NCBI GenBank assembly: GCA_902788865.1
Contig: CADALZ010000002.1
Coordinates: forward strand, 36,769 to 100,768
Source: an uncultured Bacteroidales bacterium
GTDB taxonomy: Bacteria > Bacteroidota > Bacteroidia > Bacteroidales > Bacteroidaceae
Length of the DNA: 64,000 nucleotides
Reading direction: 5' to 3'
Part shown: positions 16,514-25,691 of the stretch, piece by piece
How positions within the stretch are numbered: the first letter of the stretch is position 1
Layout of the letters: every line of letters starts with the position of its first letter
Position numbers and translations under genes: made by a program
Notes under the pieces: generated by a model
Database searches by the model: none
Seen by the model: the letters and a program-made list of their open reading frames with translations, nothing else
What the model was told of the DNA's origin: nothing

Positions 16514-17521
16514 ATGAAAGTAGCAATCGTTGGTGCAAGTGGTGCCGTGGGACAGGAGTTTCTGAAGGTGCTGGAGGAAAGAGATTTCCCAATGGACGAG
16601 TTGGTTTTGTTTGGTTCTGAACGCAGTGCAGGCCGAAAGTACCCTTACAAAGGTAAGGAGATAGAGGTGAAACTGCTGCAGCACAACGATGACTTTAAGG
16701 ATATCGACATCGTGTTTGCTTCAGCTGGTGCTGGCACTTCCAAGGAGTTTGCAGAGACCATCACCAAGTATGGAGCTGTGATGATAGACAATAGTAGTGC
16801 CTTCCGCATGGATAAGGATGTGCCACTGGTAGTGCCAGAGGTGAATGCTGCGGATGCCAAGGATCGCCCACGTGGCATCATTGCCAATCCCAACTGTACC
16901 ACTATCCAGATGGTGGTTTGCCTCAAGGCCATCGAAGACCTCTCTCACATAGAGCGCGTGCATGTGGCTACCTACCAGGCTGCCAGCGGTGCAGGTGCCG
17001 TAGCTATGCAGGAGCTTGAGGAGCAGTACCGCCAGGTATTGGCAGGTGAACCTGTCACCGTGAGCAAGTTCCAGTACCAGTTGGCCTACAACCTCATTCC
17101 TCAGATTGATGTGTTCACAGAGAACGACTACACGAAGGAGGAGATGAAGATGTACAACGAGACCCGCAAAATCATGCATAGCGATGTGCAGGTAAGCGCT
17201 ACCTGCGTGCGCGTGCCTTCTCTGCGCAGCCACTCTGAGGCTGTATGGGTAGAGACGCAAAAGCCTATCAGCGTAGCTGAAGCCAAGGCTGCCTTCGAGA
17301 AGGCCGATGGCGTGGTGGTGATGGATGATCCTGCCAACAAGCAGTATCCTATGCCGCTGTTCCTGGCAGGCAAAGACCCTGTGTATGTGGGCCGTATCCG
17401 CAAGGATCTGGCTAATGAGAAGGGCCTCACTTGGTGGCAGGTAGGCGACCAGATCCGCAAGGGTGCTGCGCTGAATGCCGTACAGATTGCAGAATACTTG
17501 ATCAAAGAGAAGGCTCTTTGA
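16514..17521 (+). CDS. asd: Aspartate-semialdehyde dehydrogenase
   Basis: Reduces aspartyl phosphate to aspartate semialdehyde, the branch point to diaminopimelate, lysine, threonine and methionine. The 335-residue protein has the NADP-binding start ([19 protein letters not shown]), the catalytic cysteine C128 in NPNCTT, the QAASGAGA substrate motif and the later [15 protein letters not shown] segment with the substrate-binding arginine and histidine. It is followed by the amino-sugar salvage genes after a 43-base A/T repeat spacer, so it may be their first gene. Confidence 0.96.
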   Translation: MKVAIVGASGAVGQEFLKVLEERDFPMDELVLFGSERSAGRKYPYKGKEIEVKLLQHNDDFKDIDIVFASAGAGTSKEFAETITKYGAVMIDNSSAFRMDKDVPLVVPEVNAADAKDRPRGIIANPNCTTIQMVVCLKAIEDLSHIERVHVATYQAASGAGAVAMQELEEQYRQVLAGEPVTVSKFQYQLAYNLIPQIDVFTENDYTKEEMKMYNETRKIMHSDVQVSATCVRVPSLRSHSEAVWVETQKPISVAEAKAAFEKADGVVVMDDPANKQYPMPLFLAGKDPVYVGRIRKDLANEKGLTWWQVGDQIRKGAALNAVQIAEYLIKEKAL

Positions 17522-17564
17522 TCAAAATTAAAAAATTATAAAATTAAAAGATTAAAAAATTGCC
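17522..17564 (+). repeat. Period-8 A/T repeat before the NamZ-like gene
   Basis: The spacer consists of AAAATTAA, AAAATTAT, AAAATTAA, AAGATTAA and AAAATTGC, an 8-base period ending four bases before the next ATG. Confidence 0.6.
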
Positions 17565-18764
17565 ATGAGAAACCTTTTGTTCCTGATTTTGCTGTCTTTT
17601 GTGGCTTGCAGTAATGCAAAGCCTGCACAAAAATCTGTGGAGCAAGAGGTGCCTCTCGTGGAGATTCTTACGGGCGACTTGCGCACGGAGGTTTACTTCC
17701 CGCTCTTGCAAGGCAAGCGCATAGGCGTGTATTCCAATCAGACAGGCATGGCGGGTGAGGAGCATGTGGTGGACTTGCTGCAGCGCAGTGGGTTCAACAT
17801 CGTCTATATCCTCTCCCCAGAGCATGGTTTCAGAGGGGAGGCCGATGCTGGCGAGAAGGTGGATAACTCGGTGGATGCGAAGACAGGACTGCCCATCGTC
17901 TCGCTCTACGGCCAACAGGGAGGGAAGCCTGATGCCAAGACCATGCAGCAGATAGATGTGCTGGTGATGGACATTCAGGATGTGGGGCTGCGCTTCTACA
18001 CCTATTATATTACTATGTGTCGCCTGATGGATGCCTGCGCGGAGCAGGGCAAGGAGCTTATCATACTGGACAGGCCCAATCCGAACGGCATGTATGTGGA
18101 TGGTCCCATCCTCGACATGAAGCATAAGAGTGGTGTGGGATGGCTGCCTATCCCTGTGGTGCATGGGATGACGCTGGGCGAACTGGCACAGATGGTGAAT
18201 GGGGAGAAGTGGCTGCCGCAAGGCAGGCAATGCAAGCTCACCGTGATTCCTTGCACAGGCTATACGCACCAGAGTCGCTATGCGCTGACGGTGGCCCCAT
18301 CGCCCAACCTGCCCAACATGAAATCTATCTACCTCTACCCTTCTACCTGCCTCTTCGAGGGCACGGTGATGAGTCTGGGGCGTGGCACAGACAAGCCTTT
18401 CCAGATCTACGGACATCCGCAAATGAAGGAGCAGCCCTACAGCTTCACGCCTCGCAGCAAGCCAGGTGCCACCAATCCACCTCAGAAAGACAAGCTCTGC
18501 TATGGCAAGGATCTCAGCACTTTGGACGATGAAACCATCATCCGTGAAGGGCTGAACTTGGAGTATGTCATCGATGCCTATCAGAACCTGAAGCTGGGAG
18601 ATAAGTTCTTCACCTCCTTCTTCGAGAAGCTGATAGGTGTAGATTATGTGCGCCAGATGATCAAGGCTGGAAAGAGTGCCGAGGAGATCAGAACCCGCTG
18701 GCTGCCCGATGTGGAGAAGTTCAAGGCCCAACGAAAGCCGTATCTCCTCTACGAGGAACGTTAA
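17565..18764 (+). CDS. namZ: Exo-beta-N-acetylmuramidase lipoprotein (NamZ/DUF1343)
   Basis: A 399-residue protein of the DUF1343 family, whose characterised members (NamZ) release MurNAc from the non-reducing end of peptidoglycan fragments. It has a lipoprotein signal with the lipid cysteine at C15 (LSFVACSN). Family motifs: GVYSNQTGMAGE, LSPEHGFRGEADAGE (with the likely catalytic glutamate), VMDIQDVGLRFYTY, ILDRPNPN and LYPSTCLFEGTVMSLGRGT. Genes downstream encode a symporter, a kinase and MurQ, so it would supply the MurNAc they take up and use. Its stop lies in the first unit of a heptamer repeat. Confidence 0.88.
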   Translation: MRNLLFLILLSFVACSNAKPAQKSVEQEVPLVEILTGDLRTEVYFPLLQGKRIGVYSNQTGMAGEEHVVDLLQRSGFNIVYILSPEHGFRGEADAGEKVDNSVDAKTGLPIVSLYGQQGGKPDAKTMQQIDVLVMDIQDVGLRFYTYYITMCRLMDACAEQGKELIILDRPNPNGMYVDGPILDMKHKSGVGWLPIPVVHGMTLGELAQMVNGEKWLPQGRQCKLTVIPCTGYTHQSRYALTVAPSPNLPNMKSIYLYPSTCLFEGTVMSLGRGTDKPFQIYGHPQMKEQPYSFTPRSKPGATNPPQKDKLCYGKDLSTLDDETIIREGLNLEYVIDAYQNLKLGDKFFTSFFEKLIGVDYVRQMIKAGKSAEEIRTRWLPDVEKFKAQRKPYLLYEER

Positions 18765-18826
18765 ACATTAAACGTTAAACATTAAACGTTAAACGTCATA
18801 ATTCATAATTTATAATTCATAATTAA
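18758..18826 (+). repeat. Two heptamer arrays before the symporter fusion gene
   Basis: Positions 18758-18796 are alternating CGTTAAA and CATTAAA units; 18797-18826 are ATAATTC, ATAATTT, ATAATTC, ATAATTA. The array ends three bases before the ATG at 18830. Confidence 0.75.
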
Positions 18827-18829
18827 GAA

Positions 18830-21697
18830 ATGACCCCACTTGTTGCGATACTGACCATAGCGATATACTTCGCCGTACTTTTCACCGTGTCTTACCTTGC
18901 AGGCCGGAAGGCTGATAATGCAGGCTTCTTTGTGGGAGGCCGACAGTCTAAGTGGTACATGGTGGCCTTTGCCATGATAGGTGCCAGCATCTCTGGCGTG
19001 ACCTTCGTCTCCGTGCCTGGCATGGTGGGGGCCAGTCAGATGGGCTACCTGCAGATGGTGTTGGGCTTCGTAGCTGGACAGTTGGCCATAGCCTTCATCC
19101 TCACCCCACTGTTCTACAAGATGCAGCTCACCTCTATCTATCAGTTCTTGGAAGACCGCTTAGGACAGGGTGGCTACCTCTCTGGGGCTTGGATGTTCTT
19201 CATCAGCAAGATGCTGGGTGCCTCGGTGCGCCTGTTCTTGGTGTGCCTCACCATGCAACTGCTCATCTTCACGCCACTGGGCCTGCCCTTCGTGCTGAAC
19301 GCTGCCCTCACCATGCTGGTGGTGTGGCTCTACACCTTCCGCGGAGGCGTGAAGTCGCTCATTTGGACAGACTCCCTCAAGACGTTGTGCCTGCTGCTCT
19401 CTGTGATTCTCTGCATCTGGTACATTGCACGCGACCTTCATTTCTCTATAGCCGATGTGATGCAAAACATCACCAGCAGCGAGTGGAGCCGCATCTTTTT
19501 CTTCGATAATCCGAACGAGAAACAATACTTCTGGAAGCAGTTCTTGGCAGGTGCCTTCACCATGATAGCCACCAACGGACTGGATCAGGATATGATGCAG
19601 CGCAATCTGAGTTGTAAGAACCCACGCGATGCGCAGAAGAACATGATAGTGAGCATCTTGCTACAACTGGTAGTCATCTGGATATTCTTAGGATTGGGCG
19701 TGCTGCTCTACCTCTTTGCGCGTGAGCATGGCATCGAGGTGACCAAGAGCGACGAGCTGTTTCCTACCATCGCTACAGGTGGCTATCTGCCTCTGGCTGT
19801 GGGTATCATCTTCGTGGTGGGCCTCACCTCGGCGGCCTTTGCAGCGGCAGGTTCGGCACTCACGGCACTCACCACCTCTTTTACAGTGGACATCTGGGGA
19901 ACCAAGAATAAGAGTGAAGCACAGATCACCACGGGCAGAAAGCGCATACATATCTTCATGGCGGTGGTGATGGGACTCTGCATCGTGGCGTTCAACATAC
20001 TCAACAATACCAGCGTGATAGATGCCGTGTATGTGTTGGCCAGCTATACCTACGGCCCTATCCTCGGCATGTTTGCATTCTCTATCTTCACCAAGTGGAA
20101 GGTGCATCATTACCTCGTGCCTTTAGTGGTGATACTCTCCCCCATCCTGTGCTACATCATCGACACGCACAGCGAGGAGTGGCTTGGTGGCTACCAGTTC
20201 AGCTATGAATTGCTCATCATGAATGCGTTGTTCACCTTTATCGGACTTTGCCTTATCCGCACAAAGGGTGAGAGGCCTAAGGGGGCACTGACCATGCTGG
20301 TTGCTCTGTTTGCCCTGAGCTCGATGGCATTGACGGGATGCAGTACGCAAGAAAGCACAGAGGCAGAGCCGCAAGTAGAGGTGGGCATCCTCTTGGAACA
20401 ACCAGCCTTGCGCTTCACTCTGCAAGGGGATTTCCGGATGCCCGACGGACAGAAGGTGACAGGCGAACAGACGGCCACCCTCCAAGACGGACAGATAAGT
20501 TGGAACGGGCAGACCTTTGAGGAATTGCTGTTCACTCCTACGGCTGCAGACAACTACTTCGAACTGGCGGATGTCATCATCGGGGTAGATTTCCATTGGG
20601 AGCGCCGAGAGGTGCAACGCTTTCAGGGGGCACTGAAGGTGATAGTGGAGGAAAAGGGCATCACGGCTGTGAATCTGGTACCTGTAGAAGACTACCTACT
20701 CAGCGTGATTTCCAGCGAGATGAGCGCCCAGGCTTCCCTGGAGTTTCTCAAGGCGCATGCCGTGATTTCTCGCAGTTGGCTGCTGAATAAGATTGAGCAT
20801 TCCATAGAAGACACCGCGCGGCCTAATTCTCAATCCTCAATTCTCAATTCTCAATTTATTAAGTGGTACGAGAGCGATGCACACAGCCGTTTCGATGTCT
20901 GCGCAGACGACCATTGCCAGCGTTATCAGGGCATCACGAGGGTGACCACGGAGAAGGCAAGGCAGGCTATTGAGGCTACGCGCGGACAGGTGCTGACGTA
21001 TAATGGCGAGATCTGCGACACGCGTTACTCCAAGAGTTGCGGAGGTGCCTTCGAGGAGTTTCATACGGCTTGGGCCGACAAGGACCTGCCTTACTTGCAG
21101 AAGGGCAGAGACCTCGATATAATGAAGAATGAAGAATTAAGAATGGAGAATCCGCTGCCAGACTTGACAATTGAGGAGGAGGCTGATAAGTGGATTCGCT
21201 CGGCTCCAGCTTCTTTCTGCAACACGGACGACAAGGAGATTTTGGCGCAGGTGCTGAACAACTACGACCAAGAGACCATCAATTTCTACCGCTGGAAGGT
21301 GGAATATACTCAAGCCGAACTGGCAGCACTGATCAAAGAGCGCTCTGGCATCGACTTTGGGGACATCATAGACCTGCAACCTGTGGAGCGTGGCACCAGC
21401 GGCCGACTCTGCAAGTTGCGCATCGTGGGAAGCAAGCAGACACTCATCATAGGCAAGGAGCTGGAGATACGTCGCACGCTCTCTTCAAGCCACCTCTTCA
21501 GTTCTGCTTTCGTGGTAGATAAGACATTCAAAGCTGGTTCTAAGGTGCCAGAGACATTCACCCTCACGGGTGCAGGCTGGGGGCACGGCGTGGGTCTCTG
21601 CCAGATAGGAGCTGCCGTGATGGGAGAGCAAGGCTATGCCTACAATGACATCTTGAAGCACTACTACCAAGGCACTTCCATCGAGAATGCCTATTAA
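18830..21697 (+). CDS. Fusion: SSS-family (MurT-like) symporter and SpoIID/LytB domain
   Basis: A 955-residue two-part protein. Residues 1-480 are a sodium:solute symporter with about 13 membrane segments (start ATPLVAI-like hydrophobic helix, NGLDQDMMQRN, GLTSAAFAAAGSALTALTTSF). Residues 484-504 look like a lipoprotein signal, ending LTGC with Cys504, and an in-frame ATG lies at 20294. Residues 515-955 are a SpoIID/LytB (amidase-enhancer) domain: VEDYLLSVISSEM, SKSCGG and a C-terminal GAGWGHGVGLCQIGA. Separate symporter and SpoIID genes are the common state, so this is a fusion or a lost stop codon. Two heptamer arrays are read through in frame near residues 665-676 and 764-774. By context it imports MurNAc. 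Confidence 0.82.
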   Translation: MTPLVAILTIAIYFAVLFTVSYLAGRKADNAGFFVGGRQSKWYMVAFAMIGASISGVTFVSVPGMVGASQMGYLQMVLGFVAGQLAIAFILTPLFYKMQLTSIYQFLEDRLGQGGYLSGAWMFFISKMLGASVRLFLVCLTMQLLIFTPLGLPFVLNAALTMLVVWLYTFRGGVKSLIWTDSLKTLCLLLSVILCIWYIARDLHFSIADVMQNITSSEWSRIFFFDNPNEKQYFWKQFLAGAFTMIATNGLDQDMMQRNLSCKNPRDAQKNMIVSILLQLVVIWIFLGLGVLLYLFAREHGIEVTKSDELFPTIATGGYLPLAVGIIFVVGLTSAAFAAAGSALTALTTSFTVDIWGTKNKSEAQITTGRKRIHIFMAVVMGLCIVAFNILNNTSVIDAVYVLASYTYGPILGMFAFSIFTKWKVHHYLVPLVVILSPILCYIIDTHSEEWLGGYQFSYELLIMNALFTFIGLCLIRTKGERPKGALTMLVALFALSSMALTGCSTQESTEAEPQVEVGILLEQPALRFTLQGDFRMPDGQKVTGEQTATLQDGQISWNGQTFEELLFTPTAADNYFELADVIIGVDFHWERREVQRFQGALKVIVEEKGITAVNLVPVEDYLLSVISSEMSAQASLEFLKAHAVISRSWLLNKIEHSIEDTARPNSQSSILNSQFIKWYESDAHSRFDVCADDHCQRYQGITRVTTEKARQAIEATRGQVLTYNGEICDTRYSKSCGGAFEEFHTAWADKDLPYLQKGRDLDIMKNEELRMENPLPDLTIEEEADKWIRSAPASFCNTDDKEILAQVLNNYDQETINFYRWKVEYTQAELAALIKERSGIDFGDIIDLQPVERGTSGRLCKLRIVGSKQTLIIGKELEIRRTLSSSHLFSSAFVVDKTFKAGSKVPETFTLTGAGWGHGVGLCQIGAAVMGEQGYAYNDILKHYYQGTSIENAY
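20824..20860 (+). repeat. Heptamer array inside the SpoIID-coding part
   Basis: ATTCTCA-type heptamers that are translated as part of the fusion protein. The first 35 bases match the non-coding array at 25706-25740 (complement) at 34 positions. Confidence 0.8.
21121..21151 (+). repeat. Second heptamer array inside the SpoIID-coding part
   Basis: AATGAAG, AATGAAG, AATTAAG, AATGGAG, AAT: four 7-base units encoding a polar MKNEELRMEN stretch, about 100 residues after the first array. Confidence 0.7.
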
Positions 21698-21825
21698 ACA
21701 ATTGACAATTAAGAAACCACGAATTTATCGAATTAAACGAATTAATTCTGCAGCATAGTAAATCCCAGATATTCGGTTAATTCAAGGTTTTATAATAATT
21801 CATAATTCATAATTTATAATTAAAT
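21698..21825 (+). repeat. Spacer with heptamers before the kinase gene
   Basis: No gene is seen. After two short partial repeats near 21700-21760, the heptamers CATAATT, CATAATT and TATAATT (21801-21821) end four bases before the ATG at 21826. Confidence 0.6.
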
Positions 21826-22668
21826 ATGAGACTTATAGCCGACAGCGGATCTACCAAGACCGATTGGTGCCTGATGGAAGGAAGCACCGTCATGAAGCAC
21901 ATCAAGACTAAGGGAATCAATCCGTTTTTCGAGACGGAGAAAGAAATAGAGTATGAGCTTTCCAACGCCTTGGTGCCTAAGCTGCCTCGAGGTGCCAAGA
22001 TAGATGCCATCCACTTCTTCGGTGCTGGATGCACCCCCGAGAAGTCGCCCATTCTGGCCAGGGCACTGATGATGCAAGTGAGCGACGAAGCCCGTGTGGA
22101 GGTGAATTCCGACATGGTGGGTGCTGCCCGTGCCTTGGCTGGCCATGAGCCTGGCATTGTGTGCATCCTTGGCACTGGATCCAACTCCTGCGAGTATGAT
22201 GGCGAGAAGATCATCAAGAACGTGTCGCCCTTAGGTTTTATCCTTGGCGATGAGGGCAGTGGTGCCGTGCTGGGCAAGATTCTGGTAGGCGACCTGCTGA
22301 AGAACCAGCTTGGTGAGGAACTGAAGGAGAAGTTCCTCACACAATACCACCTCACCACAGCCGAAATCATAGACCGCGTATATCGACAGCCGTTCCCCAA
22401 CCGCTTCTTAGCCAGCTTGCAACCATTCTTGGAGGAGAATCTCGACAATGAGGCCATCTTCTATCTGGTGATGGAGGCATTCTCACACTTCATCGCCCGC
22501 AATGTGATGCAGTACGACTACCAGCACCTGCCCGTACACTTCACTGGCTCTGTGGCCTATGCCTACCGCACGGTGCTGGAAAAGTCGGCCGAGCTCACGG
22601 GCATTCAGTTAGGTAAGATCACCAAGAGTCCGATGGAGGGACTGATAGCATACTATGGCAACCTTTGA
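21826..22668 (+). CDS. murK: BadF/GlcNAc-kinase-type sugar kinase, probable MurNAc kinase
   Basis: A 280-residue ASKHA-fold kinase. It begins with the phosphate-1 motif DSGSTKTDW at 6-14, has the phosphate-2 region ILGTGSNSCEYDG and the GFILGDEGSGAVLGK motif of the BadF/NagK-like family, and the adenosine motif FTGSVAYAY. Its last 14 bases overlap the start of murQ. MurQ needs MurNAc 6-phosphate; here no phosphotransferase uptake genes are seen, so this kinase is the natural source, as in the MurT-MurK-MurQ pathway of Tannerella. The symbol is inferred from context; GlcNAc kinase activity is the alternative. Confidence 0.8.
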   Translation: MRLIADSGSTKTDWCLMEGSTVMKHIKTKGINPFFETEKEIEYELSNALVPKLPRGAKIDAIHFFGAGCTPEKSPILARALMMQVSDEARVEVNSDMVGAARALAGHEPGIVCILGTGSNSCEYDGEKIIKNVSPLGFILGDEGSGAVLGKILVGDLLKNQLGEELKEKFLTQYHLTTAEIIDRVYRQPFPNRFLASLQPFLEENLDNEAIFYLVMEAFSHFIARNVMQYDYQHLPVHFTGSVAYAYRTVLEKSAELTGIQLGKITKSPMEGLIAYYGNL

Positions 22669-23485
22669 GAAAATCACCGAAGAGCCCTCGCACTACGACC
22701 ATCTGGAACAGATGTCGGTGCACGAGATACTGACGCACATCAACGAGGAAGACCACCGAGTGGCCGATGCCGTGCAGCAAGCCATTCCCCAGATAGAGGA
22801 ACTGGTGAAGAAGATCGTGCCACGCATGAAGCGCGGTGGCCGCCTGTTCTATATCGGTGCGGGGACCAGTGGACGTCTGGGTGTGCTCGATGCCTCTGAG
22901 ATTCCTCCCACATTCGGCATGCCGCCACGCATGGTGATAGGCGTGATAGCTGGCGGAGAGTCGGCCTTGCGCCGTTCTATAGAGAATGCCGAGGACAAGG
23001 AGCATAAGGGCTGGGAGGATTTGATGGAGCACAACATCAATACGCGCGACACGGTGATAGGCATTGCTGCCTCGGGCACCACACCTTATGTCATCGGTGC
23101 TCTGCGCGAAGCCCGTGAGCATGGCATTCTCACAGGGTGCATCACCAGCAATCCTCACTCCCCCATGGCTGCTGAGGCCGATGTGGCTATCGAGATGGTG
23201 GTGGGGCCTGAGTTCGTCACAGGCAGCTCCCGCATGAAGTCGGGCACAGGGCAGAAGATGATTCTCAACATGATAAGCACAGCCGTGATGATACAGCTGG
23301 GCAGGGTGAAGGGGAATAAGATGGTGAACATGCAACTCACCAATGAGAAGCTTATCGACCGAGGCACACGGATGCTGGTAGAAGAATTAGGACTTGGCTA
23401 TGGTCAAGCCAAGTCCTTACTCTTATTGCATGGTTCTGTGGAAAAAGCGATAGAAAGCGTCAATCTACAATCTCCGAAAGAATAA
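22655..23485 (+). CDS. murQ: N-acetylmuramic acid 6-phosphate etherase
   Basis: Cleaves the lactyl ether of MurNAc 6-phosphate to GlcNAc 6-phosphate and D-lactate. The 276-residue protein has the SIS-domain sugar-phosphate loop GAGTSGRLG at 68-76, the catalytic region LDASEIPPTFG, GESALRRSIENAED and EFVTGSSRMKSGTGQK, all typical of MurQ. It starts inside the kinase gene and ends 26 bases into the convergent FKBP gene. It completes the salvage of amino sugar released by the NamZ-like protein. Confidence 0.95.
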   Translation: MATFEKITEEPSHYDHLEQMSVHEILTHINEEDHRVADAVQQAIPQIEELVKKIVPRMKRGGRLFYIGAGTSGRLGVLDASEIPPTFGMPPRMVIGVIAGGESALRRSIENAEDKEHKGWEDLMEHNINTRDTVIGIAASGTTPYVIGALREAREHGILTGCITSNPHSPMAAEADVAIEMVVGPEFVTGSSRMKSGTGQKMILNMISTAVMIQLGRVKGNKMVNMQLTNEKLIDRGTRMLVEELGLGYGQAKSLLLLHGSVEKAIESVNLQSPKE

Positions 23486-24119
23486 TGTCGAATATCAAGG
23501 TAGAATAGCCAGGGACTGTGATTCTCGTTGCATCAGGCTTAGCGCCATACCCACTCTGATAAGGCACATAGAGTATCCAGCGCTCCCCCTCACGCATATA
23601 CTGCAGGGCAGCTATCCAGCCTTCTACTAATCCACTTGTGCCAGTAGAGGTAACCGTTGGTTTAATCGTGAACGTTGATGGCGTATCATACACCTGCGGC
23701 AGCTTGGAATGTCCCTCCAGATTGGTGTCTGTAGCCACATAGCCACTGAAGTTACTGTCGAACACATCGCCTGTCAGGTAAGAGCCGCAGTAATAGGCCG
23801 ACACCTTATCCGTATAGAGCGGATGTGCTCCCTCGGTAGCCGTGAGTTTCTTGCAGAACACATAATGTTTATACGTGGTGGAGCTCCTGCGCGTCTGTAT
23901 GCCGAACAGTTGTCCGATAGGCATAGCATCTACGCGTGCCGTATCATCGGGCGTACTGAAAAGGTGACTCCCTGCTGCATTCAGCAAGGAATCACAATAA
24001 TCCTCATTGTATGCCTGCCAATGGTCGTACACCGTCTCCTCCTCTACTTCGGAGCAAGAGATGATGGTGCCCACGAGCACGAAGCTCAGCAGTCCTATGA
24101 TATATCTCAATGGCTTCAT
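23460..24119 (-). CDS. FKBP-type peptidyl-prolyl isomerase-like lipoprotein
   Basis: A 219-residue exported protein with a lipobox at about C22 (GTIISCSE). The last 70 residues follow the FKBP C-terminal half: VEGWIAALQYMREGERWILYVPYQSGYG, then VPGYSTLIFDIILSEI. The N-terminal part is divergent, and several active-site aromatic residues cannot be placed with confidence, so isomerase activity is uncertain. Its start is the ATG two bases after the glyS stop; a TTG two codons upstream overlaps that stop. The 3' end overlaps murQ by 26 bases. Confidence 0.75.
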   Translation of the reverse strand: MKPLRYIIGLLSFVLVGTIISCSEVEEETVYDHWQAYNEDYCDSLLNAAGSHLFSTPDDTARVDAMPIGQLFGIQTRRSSTTYKHYVFCKKLTATEGAHPLYTDKVSAYYCGSYLTGDVFDSNFSGYVATDTNLEGHSKLPQVYDTPSTFTIKPTVTSTGTSGLVEGWIAALQYMREGERWILYVPYQSGYGAKPDATRITVPGYSTLIFDIILSEIVD

Positions 24120-24121
24120 GA

Positions 24122-25663
24122 TCAAATCAGTTTCTTAAGCAAGCTGGTGATGCTCACGCGGTCTTCGATGATGCCACGCAGGTCGCTGATAGCCACGCGC
24201 TCCTGCTCCATGGTGTCACGGTTGCGCAGGGTCACACAACCATCGTTCAGCGTGTCGTGATCCACGGTCACACAGTATGGTGTGCCGATGGCATCCTGAC
24301 GACGGTAGCGCTTACCGATGCTGTCTTTCTCCTCGTAGATGGTGTTGAAGTGGAACTTCAGATCGTTCACTATCTCGCGGGCCTTCTCAGGCAGACCGTC
24401 TTTCTTCACCAGAGGCAGCACGGCCAACTTCACAGGAGCCAAAGCTGCAGGCAATTTCAGCACTACGCGGCTCTCGCCATTCTCCAGCTGCTCCTCGCAG
24501 TAGCTACCGCACATCACGCTCAAGAACATACGATCTACACCGATACTGGTCTCCACCACGTAAGGTACGTAGCTCTCGTTGGTCTCAGGATCGAAGTACT
24601 TGATGCTCTTGCCACTGTACTTCTCATGCTGTGAGAGGTCAAAGTTGGTGCGGCTGTGTATGCCCTCCACCTCCTTGAAGCCGAATGGCATCAGGAACTC
24701 GATGTCGGTAGCTGCGTTAGCATAGTGCGCCAGCTTGTCATGGTCGTGGAAGCGGTAGTGATCAGCACCGAAGCCCAGTGTCTGGTGCCATTTCATGCGC
24801 TGCTGCTTCCAGTTCTTGAACCACTCCATCTCGGTGCCTGGCTTGCAGAAGAACTGCATTTCCATCTGCTCGAACTCGCGCATGCGGAAGATGAACTGGC
24901 GTGCCACGATCTCGTTGCGGAAAGCCTTACCGATCTGTGCGATACCGAAAGGCAGTTTCATGCGGCCCGTCTTCTGCACATTGAGGTAGTTCACGAAGAT
25001 GCCCTGTGCCGTCTCTGGACGCAGGTAGATTTTCATGCTGCCGTCGGCTGTAGAACCCATCTCGGTAGAGAACATCAGGTTGAACTGACGCACCTCTGTC
25101 CAGTTGCGTGTGCCGCTGATAGGACAAACAATGCCCTCATCCAGAATGATCTGGCGCAGCTCTTCCAAGTCTGGTCCCTGCATAGCGGCTGCATAGCGAG
25201 CATGCAGTGCCTCACGCTTAGCCACCTCTTCGGCCACGCGCGGACTGGTAGCGCGGTATTTCTCCTCATCAAAGCTGTCGCCGAAGCGCTTGCGTGCCTT
25301 GGCCACTTCCTTCTCTATCTTCTCGTCATATTTAGCTATCTGATCCTCTATCAGCACATCGGCACGATAGCGTTTCTTAGAGTCGCGGTTATCTATCAGA
25401 GGGTCATTGAATGCATCCACGTGGCCACTAGCCTTCCAGACGGTAGGATGCATAAAGATAGCTGAGTCTATGCCCACGATATTGTCGTGCAGCAGCACCA
25501 TGCTCTGCCACCAGTATTGTTTGATGTTATTCTTGAGTTCCACACCATTCTGGCCGTAGTCATACACTGCGCCCAGACCATCGTAGATATCGCTGCTTGG
25601 AAATACGAAACCATACTCCTTGCAGTGTGCCACTACTTTCTTGAAAACGTCTTCTTGTGCCAT
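24122..25663 (-). CDS. glyS: Glycyl-tRNA synthetase, dimeric class II type
   Basis: Charges tRNA-Gly. The 513-residue protein is the single-chain alpha2 form. It opens with FKKVVAHCKEYGFVFPSSDIYDG and DYGQNGVELKNNIKQYWW, has the class II motif 2 region around GIAQIGKAFRNEI and FRMREFEQMEMQFF, motif 3 near ETSIGVDRMFL, and a C-terminal anticodon-binding domain (APVKLAVLPLVKKDGL, IGTPYCVTVDHDTL, CVTLRNRDTMEQ). It has a TATCTTTG element upstream and the FKBP lipoprotein gene two bases downstream. Confidence 0.96.
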   Translation of the reverse strand: MAQEDVFKKVVAHCKEYGFVFPSSDIYDGLGAVYDYGQNGVELKNNIKQYWWQSMVLLHDNIVGIDSAIFMHPTVWKASGHVDAFNDPLIDNRDSKKRYRADVLIEDQIAKYDEKIEKEVAKARKRFGDSFDEEKYRATSPRVAEEVAKREALHARYAAAMQGPDLEELRQIILDEGIVCPISGTRNWTEVRQFNLMFSTEMGSTADGSMKIYLRPETAQGIFVNYLNVQKTGRMKLPFGIAQIGKAFRNEIVARQFIFRMREFEQMEMQFFCKPGTEMEWFKNWKQQRMKWHQTLGFGADHYRFHDHDKLAHYANAATDIEFLMPFGFKEVEGIHSRTNFDLSQHEKYSGKSIKYFDPETNESYVPYVVETSIGVDRMFLSVMCGSYCEEQLENGESRVVLKLPAALAPVKLAVLPLVKKDGLPEKAREIVNDLKFHFNTIYEEKDSIGKRYRRQDAIGTPYCVTVDHDTLNDGCVTLRNRDTMEQERVAISDLRGIIEDRVSITSLLKKLI

Positions 25664-25691
25664 AATTTATCTATTTATCTAAATTTGGGTG

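Noticed and set aside
17544-18731. A 395-codon open frame antisense to the NamZ-like gene
   Set aside because: The forward frame matches DUF1343 throughout; the reverse frame has no recognisable domain.
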